Shown piece by piece: positions 9,301 to 16,355 of a stretch of 64,000 bases of DNA. Source of the stretch: Prevotella sp. E9-3 (GTDB lineage Bacteria; Bacteroidota; Bacteroidia; Bacteroidales; Bacteroidaceae). Position 1 is the stretch's first letter; every line of letters starts with the position of its first letter. The stretch lies in NCBI RefSeq assembly GCF_022024015.1, contig NZ_CP091786.1, forward strand, positions 3,224,001 through 3,288,000, written 5' to 3'. Below the pieces are notes generated by a model that had not been told where the DNA came from, did no database searches, and saw only the letters and a list, made by a program, of their open reading frames with translations. Both the position numbers and the translations under genes were made by a program.

Positions 9301-9572
9301 CTGCAATGTACTACAACGATGCCAAGCCCGAGAAGATATACTATCAGGGATTGGCTCTGAAGAAACTGGGACGCACAGATCAGGCCAACGGAAAGTTCTG
9401 GAAACTGGTGAACTACGGTAAACAGCACTTGTTTGAACACCAGACTATGGACTATTTTGCCGTTTCACTGCCCGACCTGCTAATCTGGGAAGACTCGCTT
9501 GACCGAAAGAACGAGATTCACTGCAAGTACATGCTCGAACTGGGTTATAAAGGACTGAAAGGTGAAGAATAA
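6363..9572 (+). CDS. DUF5107 domain protein with C-terminal TPR array
   Basis: Large protein of 1069 residues without a signal peptide, so probably cytoplasmic. Residues about 30-350 form a DUF5107 domain, with motifs LPELGGRIQMAYDK, GPWISGGIEFNWPQHHRP and WWANPAVEVND. It looks like a beta-sandwich of the sugar-mutarotase type, although that fold assignment is from memory of the family and unchecked. Residues about 480-1060 are a long run of tetratricopeptide repeats, for example ALDYYEEALRRDPKDVRCLN and NLALTLKFEGRLHEAYELFW. It is 9 bp after a sugar porter gene, so it likely acts on an imported sugar or oligosaccharide; its reaction is unknown to me. Codons at 7282-7303 contain a CTCACC minirepeat. 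Confidence 0.88.
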   Translation: MVKAWREIVTIPTYEIGKTEKNPIFLEKRVYQGSSGVVYPYPVIESISNEKVDKEWKAVFLENEYIKVMVLPELGGRIQMAYDKIKQRHFVYYNHVIKPALVGLTGPWISGGIEFNWPQHHRPSTYLPVDCDIEENEDGSVTVWVNEMERMFHQKGMAGFTLRPGCAYLEIKGRVYNRTSLPQTFLWWANPAVEVNDEYQSVFPPDVNAVFDHGKRAVSSFPIATGTYYKMDYSAGVDISNYKNIKVPTSYMAVNSKYDFEGGYENDTHGGMLHVASHHFSPGKKQWTWGNGDFGRAWDRNLTDEVISPLTSQLKPGFRPYIELMAGVYTENQPDFTWLMPYEEKQFTQYFMPYRELGLVKQASKDFIVNLTPTEEDEITIKVLATSKQEVCIILRNDNGEIYYKKEHTLSPEGVLTENVKVKEAKLNELDFEIIKTFAYGQRTVLEWHAEPDEIRPIPDAAEAALPPTDTKTVDQLYLTGLHLEQYRHATWSALDYYEEALRRDPKDVRCLNQIGLWFLRRGRFAKAEEYLRKAVKVWMKRNPNPYDGEPLFNLALTLKFEGRLHEAYELFWKATWNKAWADAGYFEAACISTAEGRYEDALDEVERSLISNSHNHKARALKATILRILGKEKEALSWIQESLKIDRFNYGCRYEQYLITKEQEVFNELKSLLHQSDQNYDELALDYTQAGLSKEAADIWAIAEKEQATTPMTYYYTGRYTQAEQQPSDYCFPNRLEAVIALETAKEKNPNGARAPYYLGCLFYDKRQYDLAIENWELSAKLDPSYPTVWRNLALARFNKQGREAEAVEYMERAFQLNQKDSRILMELDQLYKRIQKPFAERLAFLQKYAGLVAQRDDLILEEITLLNQLGRYEEAKEKLDAHQFHPWEGGEGKVPAQYQLCRVELAKQAMANQQTDKAIQLLNECLIYPHHLGEGKLYGAQEQDFYYYLGCAYDQQGNKEKAISCWEEAAKGNLEPAAAMYYNDAKPEKIYYQGLALKKLGRTDQANGKFWKLVNYGKQHLFEHQTMDYFAVSLPDLLIWEDSLDRKNEIHCKYMLELGYKGLKGEE
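7282..7303 (+). repeat. CTCACC minirepeat inside DUF5107 gene
   Basis: The sequence is CTCACCTCTCACCTCTCAAC in frame, encoding roughly SPLTSQL. It matches the motif type found at 5698-5747 in the neighbouring porter gene. Confidence 0.6.
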
Positions 9573-9629
9573 ACTCGTCATTCAACAAACGGATTTTTTG
9601 GTTTTAACCCCCAAATAAATCGAAACATT

Positions 9630-12600
9630 ATGAAAAGACTACTAACAGGACTCATCACTTGCCTGTTTTGCGAAGGGTCAATCAACATAAATGCCCAACA
9701 GTTGGCTTTCCCGGGTGCAGAAGGCTACGGTGCCTACGCATCGGGAGGCCGTGGAGGCGAGGTGGTGCATGTAACAAACTTGAACGCAGCAGGTGCTGGC
9801 TCACTGGCCGATGCAGTGAGCAAGCCCAACCGCTTCGTAGTATTTGATGTGGGCGGCGTGATAGACATTACTGGAAAGAGCATCACTATTTCCAGCAACA
9901 TCACCATTGCCGGACAAACGGCTCCAGGAGAAGGCATCACAATCTATGGCGGACGTATGATTGCCTCAAAGGCAAAGAATGTCATCCTACGATATGTACG
10001 TATGCGTGGTGGTAAGAGCGTCAACAGCAGCAAATGTACACTGACGCTCGACGAATGTCAGAATCTGATGATGGACCACTGCTCAGTATCATGGGGACCA
10101 TGGGACAACGTACACATCAAGGATGCCAACGACATCACTTGGCAGTACTGCATCAACTCGGAAGGTATTGAACCACAGCGATTCGGTTCTATCACCGACG
10201 GCACACGCAACTGGACCATCCACCACTGTCTTTGGGCTGACAACAAAAGTCGTAACCCAAAGATGAAATGCTACCTGCAGTATTATAATAATGTGGTATA
10301 TAACTACGGCATGGGCATCATAGGCGGACACTCAGCAGCCGACAACTATCAGGATGTGATGAACAACTACTTCATTGCCGGTCCGGACGGTTCTGCAAAA
10401 TACTTTGATGACTGGACGGCTACAGACCATCTGTACAGTGCAGGCAACTACTTTGACGGAAACCGCGACGGACAGCTGAACGGTACACTGATTACCGACC
10501 ATCACAATGCCACGCCGATGTCGAAGCCGAACTTCAACACAACCCACCCAATGAATGTGGAAACAGCTGAGAGAGCCTACTATACCATTGTGGACCACGT
10601 AGGTGCTTCACGTGTTCGCGATTCACATGACAAGCGCATCTTAGAGCAACTCACCTCACTGGGAACAAAAGGCAGTTTCATTGCCAATGAGGACAATGTA
10701 GGCGGCATTGGCACAGTGGCCAATGGTCCAAAGCCTACTGACAGTGATAATGACGGTATGCCCGACGAATGGGAACTTGCCAACAATCTGAACCCTCAGC
10801 AGAACGATGCCAACGGATATAACTTGGGAGGTGGATATACGAATATTGAACACTATGTGAATAGTCTGGCCCAGAAAACAAGTTACCTGATGTATCCCGT
10901 CAATCCAGAAGCGACACTGCTCAATGCAACCACCGTAAAGCTGACCTGGCTGAACGGTGAGAGCGAGAATGCCACTGCCATTGTGGTAGAGCAATCAGAG
11001 GACAACAAGACTTTCACAGAAATTCAGCGCCTGCCTGGTAATGCCACCGAGACCACTGTGAGCGGACTGACTCCCGACAAGGTGTATTTCTTTAGGATGA
11101 AAACAATTGGGCAGTCAACCGACGGAAAAGAGATAGCATCACTCTACTCAGCTACAGTATCGGTGAACGATGAATTCATGCGCCCTGGTGGAGGAACACG
11201 TGCTGGCATAAACCCTTTTGAGCCTACAGAAGGGAAACTGTATCGTATCATCAATTATGCCACTATTCCCTACAACTCCTCCACCTCACTACAGGGTGCA
11301 CCCAAATATCTCACCTTCAACGATAATGGTACACTGGGTTCTACCGAGGACTTTGTGTGGGATGATCCATCACTATTGTGGGTGATTACAAAAGTAGAAG
11401 GCGGAGTGACCATTCAGAACTATGGAAACAAGAAATACATCGCTGCACGAAACAGTTCAATAGACGGTTCTGACCGCATAGGCAGTTCAAACACACCTAT
11501 CACACTAGCCATCAACTACACCAGCGACCAACAGCCTTCGCATTCAGGATTGTATAGCAATGTTTCAATGTACCGCATCAACAGCCCATCGAACAGCAAC
11601 CAGCAGATTCGCGCCCGAGGTTTTGTTGACGACTGGATATATGGCAATGGCACCATTGAACGTGCCGATATGATATTCACCTTCGTAGAAATCGATGCGT
11701 CGCTGGTGAAGGTATTTCTGACCAAGTTCAATGCTACCCTTGAGAGTGCACTCGCTCTGGCAAATAGTGCACAGACGGATGTGACACTGGGCTACCCCAC
11801 CGCTTCATTAAACGAACTTATGAATGCCATTAACGTAGCCCAGCAATTTGCTTCTGGCATCAACGAGCAGACTACACAAGAAGAGATCAACACGCAAGTG
11901 AGCAAGCTGAATACGGCAATAACGAAATTCAACGACTCTCGCATTTATACTTTTGAAGGATTCTCAACCGATGTAGCCTACCTCATCTACAGTTATGGTA
12001 CCCATCCGAATGCGGATGCATCCAGTGCCGACGGTTCTATTGAGCGCCGATACCTATACACGATGAAAACGAAGGATGGAAAAAGAGACTCGCTTGTTTA
12101 CCGCATCGGTCTTTCCGAGAACGACATCAACAACGGAAAGAAAGATGCCTTGGCCAGCAATCTTGCTGCCTTATGGGTGTTTGAACAGGCCAATGGCGGT
12201 TTGGTAAGAGCACGCAATCAGAAAACGGGCGGCTATTTACGAATAGCCAATACACTATCTACTACGCCTGCAACATTTCGTCCTTACTACGCCAAACACG
12301 ACAATGGGAAGATGGCTTTCTTCCTCGATGCCAGTGCAAGCGGCATCAAATTGTTCAATGTCGGCACACCCGATGCTGACGGGAAGGGCGGTCCATTGGA
12401 ATATTTCAGTCTGCATGCCGATCGTACCCGACTGCGCTGGGTGATTGATGAAACGAATATAGAAGCAGCTGATTTTAGGGCCATTGACGGTATCAACATG
12501 CCATGCTACTCTGATGGAGTGTCCACTCGCTTCTTCAACCTACAAGGTGTGGAACTAACGGCGCGCCCAGTTTCCGGTTTCTACATCGAGCATAGAGTAG

Positions 12601-12644
12601 CTGCTGACGGCACCGTTCATGTCAGAAAAATGGGAATAAAATAA
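9630..12644 (+). CDS. Secreted pectate-lyase-like protein (PL1 type) with T9SS-type tail
   Basis: Multidomain exported protein of 1004 residues. After a signal peptide (about 1-22) comes a right-handed beta-helix lyase domain (about 24-360) with the family opening AFPGAEGYGAYASGGRGG, then VVFDVGGVIDI, ITIAGQTAPGEGITIYGG, MMDHCSVSWGPWDN and HHCLWADNKSRNPKMK. The Arg of SRNPK is the likely catalytic residue by analogy with PL1. Then follow a thrombospondin-3-like calcium loop (DSDNDGMPDEWE), a fibronectin-III-like domain (about 400-500), lectin-like beta regions, a helical stretch (about 690-780), and a C-terminal tail (FFNLQGVELTARPVSGFYI) of the T9SS type. It should cleave homogalacturonan outside the cell. 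It lies 57 bp after the DUF5107 gene and is probably co-regulated. Confidence 0.88.
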   Translation: MKRLLTGLITCLFCEGSININAQQLAFPGAEGYGAYASGGRGGEVVHVTNLNAAGAGSLADAVSKPNRFVVFDVGGVIDITGKSITISSNITIAGQTAPGEGITIYGGRMIASKAKNVILRYVRMRGGKSVNSSKCTLTLDECQNLMMDHCSVSWGPWDNVHIKDANDITWQYCINSEGIEPQRFGSITDGTRNWTIHHCLWADNKSRNPKMKCYLQYYNNVVYNYGMGIIGGHSAADNYQDVMNNYFIAGPDGSAKYFDDWTATDHLYSAGNYFDGNRDGQLNGTLITDHHNATPMSKPNFNTTHPMNVETAERAYYTIVDHVGASRVRDSHDKRILEQLTSLGTKGSFIANEDNVGGIGTVANGPKPTDSDNDGMPDEWELANNLNPQQNDANGYNLGGGYTNIEHYVNSLAQKTSYLMYPVNPEATLLNATTVKLTWLNGESENATAIVVEQSEDNKTFTEIQRLPGNATETTVSGLTPDKVYFFRMKTIGQSTDGKEIASLYSATVSVNDEFMRPGGGTRAGINPFEPTEGKLYRIINYATIPYNSSTSLQGAPKYLTFNDNGTLGSTEDFVWDDPSLLWVITKVEGGVTIQNYGNKKYIAARNSSIDGSDRIGSSNTPITLAINYTSDQQPSHSGLYSNVSMYRINSPSNSNQQIRARGFVDDWIYGNGTIERADMIFTFVEIDASLVKVFLTKFNATLESALALANSAQTDVTLGYPTASLNELMNAINVAQQFASGINEQTTQEEINTQVSKLNTAITKFNDSRIYTFEGFSTDVAYLIYSYGTHPNADASSADGSIERRYLYTMKTKDGKRDSLVYRIGLSENDINNGKKDALASNLAALWVFEQANGGLVRARNQKTGGYLRIANTLSTTPATFRPYYAKHDNGKMAFFLDASASGIKLFNVGTPDADGKGGPLEYFSLHADRTRLRWVIDETNIEAADFRAIDGINMPCYSDGVSTRFFNLQGVELTARPVSGFYIEHRVAADGTVHVRKMGIK

Positions 12645-12666
12645 TCTATTATTCCAGAATAATTCG

Positions 12667-12674
12667 TAACTTTG
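12667..12674 (+). promoter_or_regulatory. -7 element (TAACTTTG) abutting a terminator hairpin
   Basis: TAACTTTG fits TAnnTTTG. It is followed within 3 bases by the GC-rich hairpin at 12677. It could serve the esterase gene at 12758, in which case transcription would start inside the hairpin. Confidence 0.55.
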
Positions 12675-12676
12675 CA

Positions 12677-12704
12677 GCGGAAGGGTTTTTCCTTCCGCTT
12701 TTTT
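12677..12704 (+). terminator. Rho-independent terminator after PL1 gene
   Basis: Perfect stem GCGGAAGG / CCTTCCGC with a 6-base loop and a run of six T. It ends the operon of the porter, DUF5107 and PL1 genes. Confidence 0.85.
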
Positions 12705-12757
12705 ATATAGTCAGAGCACAGAATTATTTTAGACCAAAAAACCTAAAAATTAAAAGA

Positions 12758-13615
12758 ATGACAACAAGACTTATTTCAATGGCTATCATGCTCATGGTGT
12801 GTATTGCCACTCAGGCCGGACGCGTGCTGACCGACAGTGTGAAGAGTGAAGTGTTAGGAGAATGGGTAAAGTACAATGTGTATGTGCCCAATGGATTTGA
12901 CAAGAATCCCAATCAGCACTATCCTGTTGTTTATCTGCTTCACGGTTTTACTGATGATTATACCGCCTGGCGCGATAAAGGTCAGATGCAGGTTGTAGCC
13001 GACGAGCTGATTGAAAGCGGCGAGGCAGTACCTATGGTAGTCATTATGCCCAACGCAGGCGGTCCAAAAACCTATGAAACATGGAATGGCTATTTCAACA
13101 TGCCTGGTTGGCGATACGAGGACTTTTTCTTTCAGGAACTGATGCCACAGGCAGAACAGAAATACCATGCCGGCGGTGCTAAAGGTCAGCGCGCCGTGAT
13201 GGGACTGTCGATGGGAGGTGGAGGCAGCACCGTCTATGGTCAGCGACACAGTGATCTCTTCTCATCGGTCTATGCCATGAGTGCATGGTTGGACAGTGAT
13301 GGCGGAAGACAACGTGAGCCAGGCGTTGACGATAAGGTATATCTAGTGACAAAAGCCGTTCACGATCATTCCGCTCTTGACTTTGTGCGCAATGCCGATG
13401 AACTGACAGTTGAAAAACTGCGCTCAGTGAAATGGTTCTTCGATTGCGGCGATGATGATTTCCTGTTCGACCTCAATGTTGACCTTCACAAGCTGATGCG
13501 TCAGAAGTTCATAAAGAGCGAACTGCGTGTACGCAACGGACAGCACAACTGGGAATACTGGCACACCGCTATCCGCATAGCGTTGCCTTTTGCTTCAAGA
13601 AATTTCAGTAAGTAA
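12758..13615 (+). CDS. Secreted alpha/beta-hydrolase esterase
   Basis: Esterase of 285 residues with an N-terminal signal peptide (about 1-20). The alpha/beta-hydrolase core contains VVYLLHGFTDDYTAW (oxyanion region), MPNAGG, the nucleophile elbow GLSMGGGG (Ser151), a likely acid in FFDCGDDDFLFD and the His of NGQHNWEYWH. The layout is that of the esterase D/feruloyl-esterase-like (CE1-type) family. Next to a PL1 lyase it plausibly removes acyl groups from pectin side chains or hemicellulose, but the substrate cannot be read from the sequence. It is separated from the PL1 gene by a terminator and so may be transcribed on its own. Confidence 0.88.
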   Translation: MTTRLISMAIMLMVCIATQAGRVLTDSVKSEVLGEWVKYNVYVPNGFDKNPNQHYPVVYLLHGFTDDYTAWRDKGQMQVVADELIESGEAVPMVVIMPNAGGPKTYETWNGYFNMPGWRYEDFFFQELMPQAEQKYHAGGAKGQRAVMGLSMGGGGSTVYGQRHSDLFSSVYAMSAWLDSDGGRQREPGVDDKVYLVTKAVHDHSALDFVRNADELTVEKLRSVKWFFDCGDDDFLFDLNVDLHKLMRQKFIKSELRVRNGQHNWEYWHTAIRIALPFASRNFSK

Positions 13616-13640
13616 AGAACGTTGAGCAGGTGCCAGATCC

Positions 13641-13712
13641 TTACATATAGCCAACAACCAGCATCGCAGAAGATTCTTACATATAGCCAATGGCCATCAT
13701 CGTCAGATCATC
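13641..13712. repeat. Imperfect 36-bp tandem duplication of a gene 3' end
   Basis: Two adjacent 36-bp units (13641-13676 and 13677-13712), about three quarters identical, each containing the complement of GGCTATATGTAA. The second unit is the last 12 codons, including the stop, of the PP2C gene. The first lies just beyond the stop in the same frame and would read ESSAMLVVGYM plus stop. Confidence 0.7.
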
Positions 13713-15158
13713 ATCGGCCTTGTTTCCAATACCAAGGAATTGATTGACAGCCTTTTCCACATTGCTGATGATTACAGAAGGATTCTGCCTATTCTCACTT
13801 GCTCTACGCATTTGCAAAGAGAGTCGTTTTTCACCGAACGACTCTTTTTTATTGTTCATCGCTTCAACAATGCCATCGGTGAAGAAGAAAAGCACGTCGC
13901 CCGACTTCAATTGCAACTGCTGCTCTACGAAATTCCATTCAATAATGCCCAATGGCACATTCGATGCCACATCAACACGTGTGGTCTGTTTCCCAGAGAG
14001 CAGATACGGTGCGCAATGACCTGCGTTGCAATAGCACAGCACACCTGTGGACAAATTCAATTTACCTGCAAAGAAGGTGGCATACATATAATTCTCATTG
14101 ATACCAGTCAGGATATGATTCATCTTATACATCATCTTGGCTGGTTCCACTTCATCAAGAAGACAAGAACGATAGACTGTTCTTGTCACCGTCATGGCCA
14201 GCGCAGAACTAAGACCACGGATGGCGACATCACCAATACAGAAATACAAATAGTCACCTTTCAATGAATAATCATAAAAATCACCACACGACTGATGAGA
14301 AGGAATCAGCGTTGCAGCAAGATTCAAATGAGGGTGTGACGGAGCATATTGTGGCAACAAATTCGTCTGCAACTGTGAAGCCAGATTAAGCTCTTCACTC
14401 ACCAGCTGATTCTCCTTGGCAGTCTCCTCATATTTACGTACATTCAGAATGGAACGGATAAAAATAAATATGATGAGAAGGATTCCCAACAACTGAATTC
14501 CCAAAATCAGTACACTACGCATGCTGACACGATGGTAAATAGAATTCGTAGCATACGACAACTCAGTCATAGGCAAATCGCCCGTTAGAACGGCCACTAC
14601 CCTACTTGTACTGTCGCGAAGAGGTACAGAATAGGTACGCATAGCCACATATGTGCCATCGCCGTCGGTATAGGGTTCACACCAACCCGACTGTTTACTC
14701 TTCATAGGAAGAGCATACCATTCATACTTGGTATAGTCATATTCGAGTAAACTTTTCCTTATCAGCTCTCCTTCTCTATATACATAAGGTGAATAGAGTT
14801 TTGCTTTATCAGGATAATAATTTGGCACGAAAGCAATAGCAGAGCCCAGCAAATCAGTATTCTGACGGACTAAGGTCAAGAGAAGCTCTTCTATACGCTT
14901 TGGATTATCCAATTCCTGCTCGAAAGCAGTAGCAGCATTGGAAACTACTTTCTCAACTCCCTGCATCAGATGGTCAATCTTCTCATTCTTCACATTAACC
15001 TCCATCCGGTTACGATTCCTTATTTCATCATTGATACTCTGCCACGTAAACACGGCTTGAACAATGGTGGAGAACAGAAAAACAACAAGAGCCACAGAGA
15101 GTAACAGAATACTACTCCGCAGATTAATATTAAGATTATGTAGTTTTATAAAACTCAT
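13677..15158 (-). CDS. Membrane dCache sensor with SpoIIE-type PP2C phosphatase
   Basis: Membrane phosphatase of 493 residues. TM1 is about 15-38, followed by a periplasmic Cache-type domain (about 40-235), TM2 (about 238-262), a coiled coil, and a cytoplasmic SpoIIE/PP2C domain (about 285-493). PP2C metal-binding acids are visible in SCGDFYDYS, FFTDGIVEAMN and ADDDLTMMAIGYM. It should dephosphorylate Ser/Thr on a regulator, such as an anti-sigma antagonist, but no such partner gene is nearby. The sensor domain shares the WY-LPM...GWCEPY signature and the later S-PL--...VVAVLTGD pattern with the two dCache proteins at 546 and 2052. Promoter at 15202. The 3' end is duplicated (see 13641). Confidence 0.9.
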   Translation of the reverse strand: MSFIKLHNLNINLRSSILLLSVALVVFLFSTIVQAVFTWQSINDEIRNRNRMEVNVKNEKIDHLMQGVEKVVSNAATAFEQELDNPKRIEELLLTLVRQNTDLLGSAIAFVPNYYPDKAKLYSPYVYREGELIRKSLLEYDYTKYEWYALPMKSKQSGWCEPYTDGDGTYVAMRTYSVPLRDSTSRVVAVLTGDLPMTELSYATNSIYHRVSMRSVLILGIQLLGILLIIFIFIRSILNVRKYEETAKENQLVSEELNLASQLQTNLLPQYAPSHPHLNLAATLIPSHQSCGDFYDYSLKGDYLYFCIGDVAIRGLSSALAMTVTRTVYRSCLLDEVEPAKMMYKMNHILTGINENYMYATFFAGKLNLSTGVLCYCNAGHCAPYLLSGKQTTRVDVASNVPLGIIEWNFVEQQLQLKSGDVLFFFTDGIVEAMNNKKESFGEKRLSLQMRRASENRQNPSVIISNVEKAVNQFLGIGNKADDDLTMMAIGYM

Positions 15159-15201
15159 AGTTTTTATAAATATTGAAACAATTCATTAAGATAGTTGAGT
15201 G

Positions 15202-15209
15202 CAAAGATA
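15202..15209 (-). promoter_or_regulatory. -7 promoter element for PP2C phosphatase gene
   Basis: The complement reads TATCTTTG, matching TAnnTTTG. It is 43 bp before the start codon at 15158. Confidence 0.75.
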
Positions 15210-15283
15210 ATGTATTTTTTAGAAAACAACAAAGCGGTGCGCCGAAATATCGACAACACCGCTTCATATTATGAGGTGATTTA

Positions 15284-15472
15284 CTATAATACGACCTTTT
15301 TCCCTGCAATAACATAGACACCCTTTGGTAGTCCTTCCAGCGTATTTACCTGATGCCGCACCTTACGGCCTTCAACGGTATATACATCGAAGGGATTGCC
15401 AGAAGTGAAGATTGCCTTAATGTCAGTAATGGAGTACAGCCCCACGCAAATACGTGGAAGCCGTCCTACTCA
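15284..15472 (-). pseudogene. Orphan C-terminal sorting tail (T9SS-type), gene remnant
   Basis: The minus strand is open from 15469 to a TAG at 15284-15286 but has no ATG and no upstream body. The readable part, ITDIKAIFTSGNPFDVYTVEG followed by RKVRHQ...LEGLPKGVYVIAGKKVVL, is a typical ending of Bacteroidales secreted proteins: the DVYTVEGRKV...LPKGVYVIAGKKVV pattern of the T9SS sorting domain. The rest of the protein is missing. It is most likely the remnant of a deleted secreted-protein gene; alternatively it is a cassette carried with the RNA-like element just upstream (15432-15607). Confidence 0.7.
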
Positions 15473-15572
15473 CCTGTTTTAATCGTCTCGCTTTTGAAAA
15501 TTTCCTAGGTTCTCATCTCGCAAGTTTAGAGCATAACGCTTCTTCTGCCGAAGCGGGTCCTACCCACTTCGC
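15432..15572 (-). ncRNA. Candidate structured RNA element
   Basis: Two strong hairpins lie on the minus strand directly downstream of a well-spaced promoter. Hairpin 1 (15548-15572) pairs GCGAAGTGGG with CCCGCTTCGGC across a TAGGA loop. Hairpin 2 (15432-15471) is a stacked stem: GAGTA/TACTC outside, CGGCT/GGCTG with wobble pairs in the middle, CCACG/CGTGG inside, loop TATTTG. The sequence GTAGGAC occurs in both. There is no terminator-like U-run after hairpin 2. I do not recognise an RNA family. The call rests on promoter plus structure, so it is tentative. Confidence 0.45.
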
Positions 15573-15575
15573 CTG

Positions 15576-15607
15576 CAAAGACAAATATTATTCTACGAAC
15601 CACCAAA
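15576..15607 (-). promoter_or_regulatory. Promoter (-33 TTTG, 20 bp, -7 TGTCTTTG) for RNA-like element
   Basis: On the minus strand TTTG (15604-15607) is followed after exactly 20 bp by TGTCTTTG (15576-15583). This fits the Bacteroidetes -33/-7 layout apart from one base. Transcription would start near 15570, at the base of hairpin 1. Confidence 0.6.
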
Positions 15608-15680
15608 TTTTAAGGAGGAAAATAGAAATCTGTTTGTCTCTGTATGTCCGTTCGGCATCAAGTAGAATGACAAAAAGAAG

Positions 15681-15714
15681 AATCCCGAAACCACACGATT
15701 GTGATTCCGGGATT
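15681..15714 (-). terminator. Terminator after rpsJ
   Basis: The hairpin (complement AATCCCGGAATCAC ... GTGGTTTCGGGATT) is followed on the minus strand by TCTTCTTTTTG. Its outer stem is nearly the same as that of the terminator at 17037 after fusA. Confidence 0.8.
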
Positions 15715-15738
15715 TCTTTATTGTTGCTTTTTCAAAGA

Positions 15739-16044
15739 CTACACCTTGATTTCAACCTCAACACCGCTGGGGAGTTCGAGTTTCATCAGAGCGTCAACAG
15801 TCTTAGCTGTAGAGCTATAGATGTCGATCAGACGCTTGTAGTCGCTCAACTGGAACTGCTCACGGCTCTTCTTGTTTACGAAGGTAGAGCGGTTCACTGT
15901 GAAGATACGCTTGTGTGTGGGAAGGGGTATAGGACCGCTGATGATTGCACCTGTGGCCTTTACAGCCTTCACAATTTTCTCTGCTGACTTATCTACGAGT
16001 TTGTGGTCGTAGCTCTTCAGCTTGATACGAATTTTTTGACTCAT
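15739..16044 (-). CDS. rpsJ: 30S ribosomal protein S10
   Basis: Protein of 101 residues, the normal S10 length, with family motifs [37 protein letters not shown] and [16 protein letters not shown]10 is part of the 30S subunit head and also acts in transcription antitermination with NusB. In most Bacteroidetes rpsJ sits between fusA and rplC. Here it has its own promoter (16121) and terminator (15681), fusA is separated from it by an opposite-strand gene, and rplC does not follow. It is thus a monocistronic unit. Confidence 0.97.
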   Translation of the reverse strand: MSQKIRIKLKSYDHKLVDKSAEKIVKAVKATGAIISGPIPLPTHKRIFTVNRSTFVNKKSREQFQLSDYKRLIDIYSSTAKTVDALMKLELPSGVEVEIKV

Positions 16045-16120
16045 TGTTTATTTGTTTATTAATAAAAGGTTTGAATCTGCCGTTAAAGAGTCATTTGCTC
16101 AGCGACAGTTTTTCGGGGTG

Positions 16121-16128
16121 CAAAGGTA
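16121..16128 (-). promoter_or_regulatory. -7 promoter element for rpsJ
   Basis: The complement reads TACCTTTG, a perfect TAnnTTTG, 77 bp before the rpsJ start. It shows that rpsJ does not depend on fusA transcription. Confidence 0.75.
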
Positions 16129-16301
16129 CAGATTATTTACTACATACACAAAATAGCTTTATCCAAGCAAGAGTAATTTAAGATTATTTAATACTATCTT
16201 CTAACTCTTTGGCTTACATTGGAAATAACGAAATACAGGATTTATAACTATATTTAACAAAATAAACAACTAATACTATTGTTTCTTAAATCCGGAGCTA
16301 T

Positions 16302-16309
16302 TATCTTTG
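16302..16309 (+). promoter_or_regulatory. -7 promoter element for 16356 gene
   Basis: TATCTTTG matches TAnnTTTG and lies 47 bp before the ATG. Confidence 0.75.
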
Positions 16310-16355
16310 CAAAAGAATACTTTAACGACTAACTACTCACTAAAAAACATGTATT

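Larger units (their letters stand above)
16045..16355. other. Divergent intergenic region, rpsJ / membrane protein
   Basis: This 311-bp gap holds one promoter for each direction (16121 minus, 16302 plus). Between them is AT-rich sequence with no further ORF or repeat that I can see. Confidence 0.6.

Noticed and set aside
15454..15987. Plus-strand open frame of 177 codons covering the RNA-like element and antisense to rpsJ
   Set aside because: Half of it is antisense to rpsJ, it crosses the rpsJ terminator, and it shows no protein features. The conserved-looking part is better explained by a minus-strand structured RNA.
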